Shown piece by piece: positions 34,408 to 44,071 of a stretch of DNA of 64,000 nt. Made by a program: the position numbers and the translations under genes. This stretch comes from Sesbania bispinosa. Lineage: Eukaryota > Streptophyta > Magnoliopsida > Fabales > Fabaceae. The DNA is taken from positions 124,001-188,000 of the forward strand of contig QLOH01000299.1 of the NCBI GenBank assembly GCA_026901365.1. Reading direction: 5' to 3'. The notes under the pieces are model-generated. The model ran no database searches and had not been told where the DNA came from. It saw nothing but the letters and a program-made list of their open reading frames with translations. Positions within the stretch are counted from its first letter, which is position 1. Every line of letters begins with the position of its first letter.

Positions 34408-35211
34408 ATTCAAGCTTGTAATCTGAATATTCATATAGTGGAAATCCAGTGGTTGTTTGCCATTGGGACTGGACCTAGCTCACAGTGGTAGTGAGTGAAC
34501 CAGGATAAATTCCTTGGCTAAGTTTTCTTACCCTTATCTCTTATAAATTCTTTTTATACTAATCAAGGGGTCAGAATAATTAATCTGATATTTTATAAAG
34601 ACACAAAACATCTTTTAAAATTAGTTTTTAACAAGCCGTCTGAAAACTTCAGACAGCCACTTAAAAGCCTTCCTGAAATCTCTATGCCTAAGTCCTTTTT
34701 GTTTAATCTCTTTATTTCCAGTTTTCATATTTAAGTTGGAATTTGAAAAGTATTTTCTATAATAAACTTAACACAACTATTTCAATAAAATGATCTTTCA
34801 TATGAACAAAACATGAGGTTTCTCTTATATCATTTGAAGCTTTACAAAGAATGTTCCTTGAAGAACTTCTGAAATAAATTCTCAGAAGTGAGTCTGAAAG
34901 AGATCAGTTCAACAAACAGGAACAGACTTCAGACAACCTCTAGTCATCTGAAGCATTTCGGAAACTGTGTTGAAAATACTCTTTGTATTAATCTTCAGAA
35001 GATACTTTGAGAAGCCTCTGTTTAAAACAATCTTAAGCTTTAGAAGAAACATTGTTTTTCTTATCTTCCACATGTTTCAACTATCTCTGATCTTAAGACT
35101 TATTTTTAACGGTGCCCATATTCATGTTTTATATTAAAGATTTCCAAAAACTATCAAAAAGTTTAAAACACTATTCAACCCCCCCTTCTAGTGTTTCCTG
35201 TGGTTCTAACA

Positions 35212-35226
35212 ATTGGTATCAGAGCT
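35212..35226 (+). other. primer binding site of the SIRE-like element
   Basis: ATTGGTATCAGAGCT directly follows the LTR end. TGGTATCAGAGC pairs with the 3' end of initiator tRNA-Met. Confidence 0.93.
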
Positions 35227-35913
35227 CACCTTCGGGTTGAGCATCTAACAAATGTAGAAGGAGTAGATCCTCAGAAGATGGAAATCTCACCAAGCTGAAG
35301 CAACTCTGAAGAATGATAATGAGAAAATAAAATCACTTTCTTAAAACTCATTATTCATACAAGGCATTTCTAAGAAGGATATAGCTGGAAAAGGAAAGTG
35401 TATCTATCTCTAGATCACAACCGGGTAACACCTTTCCTATCCTTGTCTAAATCTAAGTTTAAATATAATTGTTTATTTGCTGAATGTTTTGTTTTTATCG
35501 AAATTACTATTACATAAGAGCACTTATGTGAAAATAAATTATTGCATAATAAATGTCCTATATATATACGTATTACTTGTTTTGTGTGTAAATTATCTGC
35601 ATTATATGCGTGAATATATGTGTATATTTATTTTAGTAAATGAAGAGTCATGTATGTGTATCATGATTATCATTAAATGTGTTATGGCGCAACGAGGATC
35701 AATGTATCATCAACCGGTTTCTCATAATTGGCACGATGCACAACTCTCAATGAATGCTTGGTGCATGTAACCGTTATTCTTCATTAAACGAAGCCATGCT
35801 TGAGTGCCTATTTAAGAATTGGAAGATCATCATAGGAACTACACTTCAATCAACTTATCCTCAAAAGCCAGAACTCTTCAAGCACCCTAATCTCCTTAGA
35901 TCAATCGTACTCA
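35227..35913 (+). other. 5' internal non-coding region of the SIRE-like element
   Basis: No gag is found. At about 35802-35810 CTATTTAAG resembles a TATA box, about 105 bp before the first ORF, followed by a leader rich in CTTCAA and TCAAGC words. Confidence 0.5.
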
Positions 35914-36870
35914 ATGGCCAATATGTCTGCATCATCAAATAACCCAAACCATCCTATGTTTGATGAGAGAATCATACCTTCTAAGTTGGTCAATCTCTCT
36001 GACTTTGATGAGGCAGATTATAAAATCTCAGAGTATTTTGACTCCGTAGGGTGGACTCCCTTCTTCAGCAACATTTCCTCACCATGGCATGAGAAAAGTG
36101 TAATAGAGTTCTGGGAAAACATCAAAGTCATATCTGAACCTAACAGAACTGGGATTGAAACGAAAGTAATGGGAAGGTCACTGTTTGTGAATACCAAACT
36201 TATTGTTGAAGTCATAGGTGTTCCAAACACAGGAGAACTCTATTTCCAAAAATGGGAATCTATGCATGGTGGAACTCCTGTCCTTGATCAATATCTGTTT
36301 GGAAAAGCAAGGCTTGGTCCCTTCAAACCTTCTCAACTCCTTAGCACACCCAGAGCCCTTCTTGCTGTGCTAAACTGCTGTATTTTTCCCAAAGGAAGAA
36401 ATAACTTAATAATAACCATGATGGAGAGGTTTGTTTTGGGACTCCTGCTGTCAAAGAAGAAAGTCAATCTCCCTTGGATACTGATGTATCAGATGATGTT
36501 CAGAGATGAGATGGGAAATGAGAAGTTCTATCTCCACAATTCCCTAATTATGAAAATTCTCCTGTACAAGAGCTTTCCTATGGAAAGTCTCTATGACCAG
36601 CCATCTCCTGACTTCTTCACTTAGGTTGAATATGCTGAGTTAGACCGGACTTTTATGGAAAGAGAAGAAGCTCCTGAAAATCAAGTGGTCATTCCTCCTC
36701 TCTTTGCCCCACACACTGAAGAAGGAACTGAAGATGTTCATCTGAAGTTTCATAAAAGGAAAAGGATGACGTCTGGTGCACTCTATGAGAAATGATAAGG
36801 TGATTAGGTTTGCAGAGAGGCTAAAAGCAGAAAAGAAAGAGATTCAAAAGCTGAAGGCTTAAATGGTTAA
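35914..36870 (+). pseudogene. SIRE-like element ORF 1, putative plant transposon protein-like
   Basis: ATG at 35914 opens 236 codons (MANMSASSNNPNHPMF...). Key segments are ISEYFDSVGWTPFFSNI, PWHEKSVIEFWENIKV, VEVIGVPNTGELYFQKWE and MERFVLGLLLSKKKVNLPWI. The layout (W-H-E, EFWENI, GVPNTGEL) recalls the 'putative plant transposon protein' domain found in other plant elements; that link is tentative. TAG at 36622 is followed in frame by about 55 more codons (VEYAELDRTFMEREE...), then a frameshift and a heptad-like tail (FAERLKAEKKEIQKLKA). It is thus a broken version of a longer protein with the same plan as ORF 2. Confidence 0.6.
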
Positions 36871-37777
36871 TAGTAAAACGAGTGGAGATGATAGCCTACT
36901 TAATGTTCAATGAGAAACTTGTGTTTTGCTTCAGAATCATTGTGTCTATGTCTTTTAAAAAATTCTGTTTTTATGACTCTTATAATATAAATATTTTTAC
37001 TTTGCTTGATTTCTTTACTCTCTAATTGTTTATATGTGTTTCTATTTGTGCATAGTTAGTCACATTCTTAACATAAGATAGTTGATTACTGGAATATCAT
37101 AAAATTAAAACCATGAACCTAAATCATTTGTTTTAATGATTAATCAATCCTTAAATTATAATCAAGAATTCAAAACAATTGGTATAATGATTAAACATCA
37201 GATGCTACTGAAAAAGGTATCTTTAATGGCTCTTATTTCAGGAAACAGACTTTAAGGAGATTGTCGATTAACACCTTCTAATAAGAACACTTTCTATAGA
37301 CCTGCTGAAACTTTGAGACAAGAATGCTGAAGGGATAGTTACTTAAATCCAACCCAATCGTAGAGAGCATCAAGAAAATTCAGAAGAAGAAAGTCTTCAG
37401 AAAAGGAAATGCATTTTTCAAATCACAAAACAATAAAAGTTGTGAGTAATATCTCTCCCCTTTACAATTTTTCCTTCTCTCACTTAATTACTAAATTCTT
37501 TGATAAGATGAGTCATTTAAAACGGGAAGGGTTTCATGCATCTGTACCGTCACAAATCTTGAGAAAGCAAAGGTCACGTCATTTCACTTGTCTATCAATC
37601 AACGCACTCTTCCCCAAAGAGACGCTGTCAGTATCATCATTAATATCTCTTAAGTGCCTTGTAAGTATATAAATACCCCCACTAAATCTCTATCTTTAGA
37701 ATATCTGCTCGCTTCATCTCGATCTTCAAAGTCTCTCTAAGAAACCATCAAAAGTCTTCTCTTTTTCATTTCTAGAA
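36871..37777 (+). other. spacer between the two ORFs, with LTR-like and promoter-like sequence
   Basis: 37127-37245 resembles LTR positions 32396-32471 (TTTTAATGATTAA...GCTACTGAAAAAGGTAT against TTTTAATGATTAAC...TTCTACTGAGAAAGGTAT). Further on, TATAAATAC at 37668-37676 precedes ORF 2 by about 100 bp with a CT-rich leader. This suggests ORF 2 has its own promoter, possibly derived from an old LTR. Confidence 0.45.
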
Positions 37778-38563
37778 ATGTCCTCCTCTCTGTCCATTTT
37801 TCAAACCCAAACTGTAGACTTTCCCTATCTCTCTATAGATGGTCCTAATGTAACTGCTTATTTCGAAGCCGCCGGATGGTTGCCCTTCTTTGAAGCCATT
37901 GATAGTCAATGGCATGAAGAAAGTGTGTACCAATTCTGGAACACATTATCTCTGGAAAACTCAGCATAAGAGACTTGCCTCAAAGCCCAAGTAATGAATC
38001 AAAAGGTGATTGTGACTACAGATATTCTTGAAAGAGCTCTAGGAGTAAAAGCAGAAGGGGAACTGTTCTCAACAGGTTGGAATGACCTACATCGTTGTAC
38101 TGAAGAATCTAACCATCTGATCTACAACAGGCTAGGAATGAAAGTTATCCCCAAAGTTCTCTTCAACATTCTAAAATATTGTGTGATCCCACGAATTGAG
38201 GATAACAACAACCTTGAGATGGAAAGGTTCTGTGTTATCAATCTTCTGCAAAAGAAGAAGATTAATCTTCCATGGATCATTCTATTCGATATGGCAGGAA
38301 GAAAACTGGGAGACTCTACTATTCTACCTCACAATACTGTGATCATGAAGATTCTTATGGTAAACAATGTGGTCATTGATCATCTGTATAATCACAGAAA
38401 CCCAGGTCTTCTTAAGGTCAATCATCGGAACACAGAGGAAACTAATGACATCTCTGAGGTTCTAAGACTAAGAAAGGAGAACGCTCAACTTCGGCGCAAG
38501 TTAAAGGAGATAAGGAGGACTGTGTTCAACCTCACAGGCGGTCTGGGAGAAAAGATCCCTTGA
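37778..38563 (+). pseudogene. SIRE-like element ORF 2, diverged paralogue of ORF 1
   Basis: ATG at 37778 (MSSSLSIFQTQTVDF...) runs in one frame to 38563, apart from a single TAA at 37967. Shared landmarks with ORF 1 are AYFEAAGWLPFFEAI, QWHEESVYQFWNTL, LGVKAEGELFSTGW, MERFCVINLLQKKKINLPWI and ILPHNTVIMKILM. The C-terminus has a short basic coiled coil (LRLRKENAQLRRKLKEIRR). By eye, identity to ORF 1 is well under half, so the duplication is much older than this insertion. The function is unknown. Confidence 0.6.
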
Positions 38564-39354
38564 TATCTTTGCTTATCAACCTCTGTCAATTTTTTTTCTC
38601 TTGTCTGCCTTTATGTCTTTGCCTATCTGTTGCTAATCTTAGATGTCATTTCTCTTTAGATGTTGTAACCATGGTTGATTTCTTCTTCAGTCGCTATATA
38701 TTATGTTTATCTTTTTATCAGCTTTAAGACTTTACCCTGTCTAATACAAGATACACAGGAAAGTTAATAGGGACAAAAATATAACTGATAAAAGTAACAA
38801 AAATAACAAAAGGAGAAGAAATATAAATGAACCATTCACTGCTGAAACTCAACTATATGAAACCATGAACCTTTTTAATTAATGACAAAAGGGGGAGAAA
38901 TATTAAACTCACAAAATGATTTAAAAAGGATGACTAACAATCAGTATCTGTGATAAGTAAATAAAATATGGTAATATATGGTAATAACAATTGGTATATG
39001 TAATTATATAACAATCAGTATCTATGATAAGTAAATAAAATATGGTAATATTAGTTTTCAATAACAAACAATAATAATTGGTGTCTAAAAAGACTAACAC
39101 AATTGGTATCTGAAAGATTAACATCTAGTTTCCAAAGGATAAGTTAACAAAATCTAATCTTGTTAACAATTAGAATAATAATAACAATTTGCAACATTTA
39201 ACAATTGACAACATTTAACAAACTAAAAGAATAAATGTTCTTCTCAGGGGGAGTATTATAGATAGGGGGAGTCTTTTATATACTTACCCATCTTTCCTTA
39301 TAATATTTTGTAAGTTGTACATATCTTATTTGTCACCATTAAAAAGGGGGAGAT
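38564..39354 (+). other. 3' internal region with repeated polypurine tracts
   Basis: ACAAAAGGGGGAGAAAT at about 38885 and AGGGGGAG at about 39245 and 39265 precede the PPT at 39341-39354. Multiple PPT-like tracts are usual near the 3' end of SIRE-type elements. Direct copies of an AACAATCAGTATCTGTGATA-type segment start at 38937 and 39010 (73-bp offset). No gene is seen. Confidence 0.7.
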
Positions 39355-42304
39355 TGTGAAGTCTATTAATCAGTTTGAGCATTCAAACTTGACTCAAAGA
39401 CTTAATATCCTTTAGTTTTAATGATTAACAAATAAGATTATATAAACAGATTCTACTGAGAAAGGTATAGGTTTGTTGATTATGTTTCAGGATGAAATAG
39501 TAATCAGAATCAGAAGATTAGGATCAGAAGAACAAATGCACGATCAATTATAAAGAAGCTGTCTGAAGAATGCAACTCGTCTGAAGTGCGCAAACTGTCT
39601 GAAGACGTGAAGACCATATGAAGACAAGATAAAGCAGTCTGAAGAAAAGAAGCTGTCTGAAGTAAGGAAGCCTTCTGAAGCAAAGAAGCTTTCTGAAGAA
39701 ACGAAGCTGTCTGAAGAAGCAGAACTCGTCTGAAGAGTTGAAGTTGTCTGAAGTAGTTCAACCCGTCTGAAGTATCAGTGCTGTCTGAAGTCTCACTTAT
39801 GACGTGGCACCCTCTGCTGAAGTTTGTGAAGACTTTTCTGAACCTCTGCTGCACGTACCTTTTCAAACACGTTTATGGCAAGGAACACAGAGACCTTTCC
39901 TGGTGATTTTGAATTTCATACACCACTGAGGAAATTTCTACAACGCAGAAATTGCAGCAACAACGATGGCAGCTTTATAGCAGCACCAACGTTGTACTCT
40001 GTCAGAATTGTGAAGACACCCAGAAGCGTGTCTCACGATGGATTGAATAGCATTTAATGCTTTCTCTAAAGGGTGGTATCACAACAGAAATATCATCATC
40101 ACCAATCCAAAAGAAAGCACAAGAAAAGCTCAGGAGACTAAGCAGAAGCAACAAAGAGAAATGTTTGAATAACATATTTTATTTCAAACATATTTTATCA
40201 TCTGCAAGAAACAGCCATTGAACAACACACCTCACTCAAAGAAGAAAGAAGAAGTGGTATCAGGAAGCAAACAGAAAAGGAGCATATACAAAATAAGCAA
40301 GAGGACAAATCCAACGGATACCTCCTCATATACACTCCTAAGAAAAGCAGAGAAAATCAGAAGTCAGCTGAAGAAAAGTAAAAGGTTATCAAGAGAGAGA
40401 ACATGCAAAATAATATCAAGAAAATCTCTCTAAAAGAGCTCATCTACAGAAGTGTCAGAACAGGACTGTCTGAACACATATCTGCTAAAGAAGAAGCAAC
40501 CGTTTGAGACACTATTAAGTAACGGCTATATGAGCCACATCATCAACATCTCAACGGTATTATGAATCATCTTCAAACGGCTATATTCCAATAGAATGTA
40601 TAAATAGCCTCAAGAAAGAATTTGAAGATGTTGAACTCATTCACCTGGTTCAATCAGTTGATCAAGATGCATCAGAAAAAAATCCTATTGGTGTTGACCA
40701 CACTTACTTGAATCAACTATGCTAGTCAAAATAGCAGTTGTTCAGTTGAACAACCTACCAGGCTGTGCTTAATCTCATATGAACCAAGAATGGTTTGAAG
40801 CTATAAGTATGCCTTGGTTTTTCCAATGATACGGGTGAGAATGTAACCCATGGAAACCAATGGCTGGAGAACAAGGCTGGAGCTTAAAGTGAGTATCTAC
40901 CTAGCCAATTCTCAGAGGATGTTATTCCTCATATCAGAGACAGGGATTGTACTTAAACTTATATACTTGAATCACTGTCTTACCCTTGTACTTAGATTTA
41001 TCCATTGTATCCTGAGTAGTACTCAGTTAACCTCTAGTACAGGAAAAGATTAAGTTTATGTTTCGTGGAAACTTAAACTTAGTTTAATTTGTAAACACTT
41101 TAAGTGTCTGAGAGCCTGGAGAGGCTTGGTGGAAGAAAGAATACTCTACACTTTGATAAGTGTCTGAGAGCCTGGAGAGGCTTGGTGGAAGAAAGAATAC
41201 TCGTGGTAGAGCCTGGAGAGGCTTGATAGAAAAGAATACTTGTGGTAGAGCCTGAAGAGGCTTGATAGAAAAGAATACTTGTGATGTCTGGAGAGACTGT
41301 ACTCGTGGTGTCTGGAGAGACTGTACTCGTTGTGTCTGGAGAGACTGTACTCGTTGTGTCTGGAGAGACTGTACTCGTTGTGTCTGGAGAGACTGTACTC
41401 ATTGTGTCTGGAGAGACTGTACTCGTTGTGTCTGGAGAGACTGTACTCGTTGTGTCTGGAGAGACTGTACTCATTGTGTCTGGAGAGACTGTACTCACAT
41501 TCAAGCTTGTAATCTGAATATTCATATAGTGGAAATCCAGTGGTTGTTTGCCATTGGGACTGGACGTAGCTCACAGTGGTAGTGAGTGAACCAGGATAAA
41601 TTCCTTGACTAAGTTTTCTTACCCTTATCTCTTATAAATTCTTTTTATACTAATCAAGGGGTCAGAATAATTAATCTGATATTTTATAAAGACACAAAAC
41701 ATCTTTTAAAATTAGTTTTTAACAAGCCGTCTGAAAACTTCAGACAGCCACTTAAAAGCCTGTCTGAAATCTCTATGCCTAAGTCCTTTTTGTTTAATCT
41801 CTTTATTTCTAGTTTTCATATTTAAGTTGGAATTTGAAAAGTATTTTCTATAATAAACTTAACACAACTATTTCAATAAAATGATCTTTCATATGAACAA
41901 AACATGAGGTTTCTCTTATATCATTTGAAGCTTTACAAAGAATGTTCCTTGAAGAACTTCTGAAATAAATTCTCAGAAGTGAGTCTGAAAGAGATCAGTT
42001 CAACAAACAGGAACAGACTTCAGACAACCTCTAGTCATCTGAAGCATTTCGGAAACTGTGCTGAAAATACTCTTTGTATTAATCTTCAGAAGATACTTTG
42101 AGAAGCCTCTGTTTAAAACAATCTTAAGCTTTAGAAGAAACATTGTTTTTCTTATCTTCCACATGTTTCAACTATCTCTGATCTTAAGACTTATTTTTAA
42201 CGGTGCCCATATTCATGTTTTATATTAAAGATTTCCAAAAACTATCAAAAAGTTTAAAACACTATTCATCCCCCCCTCTTCTAGTGTTTCCTGTGGTTCT
42301 AACA
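39355..42304 (+). repeat. 3' LTR of the SIRE-like element
   Basis: A 2950-bp partner of 32338-35211 with nine instead of six 24-bp units (41283-41498). TATA box at 40599-40607. Ends TCTAACA followed by the ATCAC duplication. Confidence 0.93.
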
Positions 42305-42476
42305 ATCACTTGGTCCACCCTTTATACCTATGTATGTATCTATTATTTCTCATATGCCTACTACTGTATCACCTCTTGTACCTTCACCTCCACAGGAATT
42401 TGTTGGTTCTTTATCAACCTAGAGTACCATCTAGGGGATACATTCCTTGATGTCTCTTACTATCATCCATAGCCTC

Positions 42477-42741
42477 TGTATAACATCCCAAGAATTCAAA
42501 CTCATTTTTGAGAATTAAGGTTATAAAATAAGAATTTGATAAAAGAGGTAAGACTTAGATGGAAACGAATTGGGTTAGGAATAAAGAGAATAGAAAATCA
42601 CAAAATGGAATTATGGTATTCTCGCTCAAGCGAGAATGGCTCGCTTGAGTGAGTATATCAGTAAAAACTTGCAAAAATCTTTTATGGTATTCTTGCTTAA
42701 CGAGGAGGGTCTTGCTCAAGCGAGAAACAGGATAGAATTCA
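42477..42741 (+). repeat. fragment of a CTCGCTTGAGCGAG-type LTR
   Basis: Starts TGTATAACATCCC and contains TCTCGCTCAAGCGAGAATGG and relatives, as in the solo LTR at 51366-52830. It is cut at 42741 by the Cassandra LTR. Confidence 0.6.
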
Positions 42742-42940
42742 TGTGAGAGCCGGAGGCTGACGAGGGTAGGGAGTGATTGCCGGTGCAAATAGGCACGGAC
42801 AAGGAGCGGCTAGCAGGCTTCTAAGCAAAAAAAGGACACATGGATGAACTGAGCCCACACCCGAATGAGAAGGATCTAGAGGCTGTGCAGGTATGGGACT
42901 GTACAGTTGAGGATAGTTTAAAGGAAATTGTTATGGAGAA

Positions 42941-43050
42941 CAATACCAACAAGGTGCATCTTCTTTTCATAAGCCCATAACATCAGAACTCTATAGTTAA
43001 GCGTGCTTGCCTTGGAGCAATTCTTGAATGGGTGACCTTGTGGGAAGTTT
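42941..43050 (+). ncRNA. 5S rRNA-like segment in Cassandra LTR 1
   Basis: Contains the 5S-like run CATCAGAACTCTATAGTTAA, the A box AGTTAAGCGTGC at 42995-43006 and the C-box-like GAATGGGTGACC at 43026-43037, ending TGTGGGAAGTTT. In Cassandra elements such segments can be transcribed by RNA polymerase III. It is not a functional ribosomal 5S gene. Confidence 0.82.
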
Positions 43051-43421
43051 ACCGAAAAGTGTGCAAGTGAGGACAAAGCATACTGGAAAGGCTCGTGTTG
43101 GTTTGTGGGGACCTTCATCACTCTTGCAAACGGCTGGGGGGCGTTACAAATGGTATCAGAGTAGAGCCTCTCCTAGTACGGTGTGGTTCGGGGATTAACC
43201 AGGCGGAAGCTGGTGGGCATGTGAGAGCCAGAGGCTGACGAGGGCGAGGAGTGATCACTAGTGCAAAGAGGCACGAACAAGGAGCGGCGCCTAGCAGGCT
43301 TCTAAGAAGAAACGGGACACATGGATGAACCGAGCCCACAATCGAATGAAAGGGATCCAAAGGCCGTGCTGGTATGGGACTGTACAGTTGAGGATAGCTT
43401 AAAGGAAATTGTTGTGGAGAA

Positions 43422-43532
43422 CTATACCAACAAGATGCATCTTCTTTTCGGAAGCCCATAACATAAGAACTCCATAGTTAATTGTGCTTGCCATTGAGCA
43501 ATTCTGGGATGGGTGACCTTTTGGGAAGTTTC
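43422..43532 (+). ncRNA. 5S rRNA-like segment in Cassandra LTR 2
   Basis: Same segment as in LTR 1, with a degraded A box (AGTTAATTGTGC) but a better C box (GGATGGGTGACC), ending TTGGGAAGTTTCCC. The two LTRs have thus decayed at different promoter parts. Confidence 0.8.
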
Positions 43533-43629
43533 CCGGAAAGTGTGCAAGTGAGAACAAAGCATACTGGAAAGACTCGTGTTGGTTTGTAGGGACCCTCATC
43601 ACTCCTTCAAGCGGCTAGGGGGAGTTACA

Positions 43630-44071
43630 CTCTGGACCATCTGCCTACTAGCCAAGATGGTTTCTCCACTAAGTCGTTGTAGCTAATATTAAAGAAATAT
43701 GTTGATTAGGAGTCTCCACTTTATGACGTTTTCCCTTTGTTTTGATGGTTGTTAGGTACAACCATGATGGAGTTCAGAGTAGTATGATCACCAGGATCAA
43801 GGATGATACATCTGCCTACTTGAGAGGTCATTTTGTATATGTATATATTTTGATAAATTTCTCTTAGCACTACCATGTCATTTGTATAACCGACAGTATT
43901 GCTTAAAACTACTTTGATAGAAAGTGATGCTTATTTAGCTTATTTCTCTTCTTGTTTTAATTTCCGTTGTATAGATCATTAAAATGTTTAGCGAAAATTT
44001 TTCCCGTATTTTCCTAACTTTTTAAAAATACTTTTCAAAAATAAATAGAATTCCAACTACCAGAGGTGTCA
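43630..44071 (-). repeat. LTR fragment of a degenerate gypsy element
   Basis: In minus sense it begins TGTGACACCTCTGG immediately after the truncated pol frame. The other end is lost at the Cassandra boundary. No coding. Confidence 0.5.

Larger units (their letters stand above)
32338..35211 (+). repeat. 5' LTR of the SIRE-like element
   Basis: A 2874-bp LTR, TGTGAAGTCT...GGTTCTAACA. It includes a TCTGAAG-rich array (32540-32777), a TATA box (33580-33588), a six-copy 24-bp array (34264-34407) and the conserved GGACTGGACCTAGCTCAC...GTGAACCAGGATAAA block. Open frames in it arise from the arrays. Confidence 0.93.
32338..42304 (+). mobile_element. non-autonomous SIRE/Maximus-type copia element with two ORFs
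   Basis: The LTRs at 32338-35211 and 39355-42304 are flanked by ATCAC at 32333-32337 and 42305-42309. An initiator-Met PBS follows the 5' LTR and a PPT (AAAAAGGGGGAGAT) precedes the 3' LTR. The internal region is only 4.1 kb and contains no gag, protease, integrase or RT. Instead it carries two paralogous ORFs (35914 and 37778). By eye the LTRs differ by about two dozen substitutions plus a repeat-number change, under 1%, so the insertion is recent. It would need enzymes from a full SIRE-like relative to move. Confidence 0.88.
42742..43629 (+). mobile_element. Cassandra-type TRIM retrotransposon
   Basis: Two LTRs of about 410 bp (42742-43148 and 43220-43629), TGTGAGAGCC...GTTACA, enclose only about 71 bp with the PBS TGGTATCAGAG at 43151. 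Each LTR holds a 5S rRNA-derived segment, the defining trait of Cassandra TRIMs, which have no protein genes and depend on other elements. Flanks ATTCA and CTCTG do not match, so the element is probably a recombinant or has lost one flank. Confidence 0.88.

Noticed and set aside
34081..34491. frames in the 24-bp array on both strands (also 41100-41582)
   Set aside because: The period of 24 is a multiple of three, so all frames stay open; the signal is repeat-derived.
43151..43165. PBS of a full-length element after the first Cassandra LTR
   Set aside because: The second LTR begins 70 bp later; there is no room for genes, so this is a TRIM.
42918..43602. minus-strand frames across the Cassandra LTRs
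   Set aside because: They overlap the 5S-like segment and both LTRs; Cassandra elements carry no proteins.
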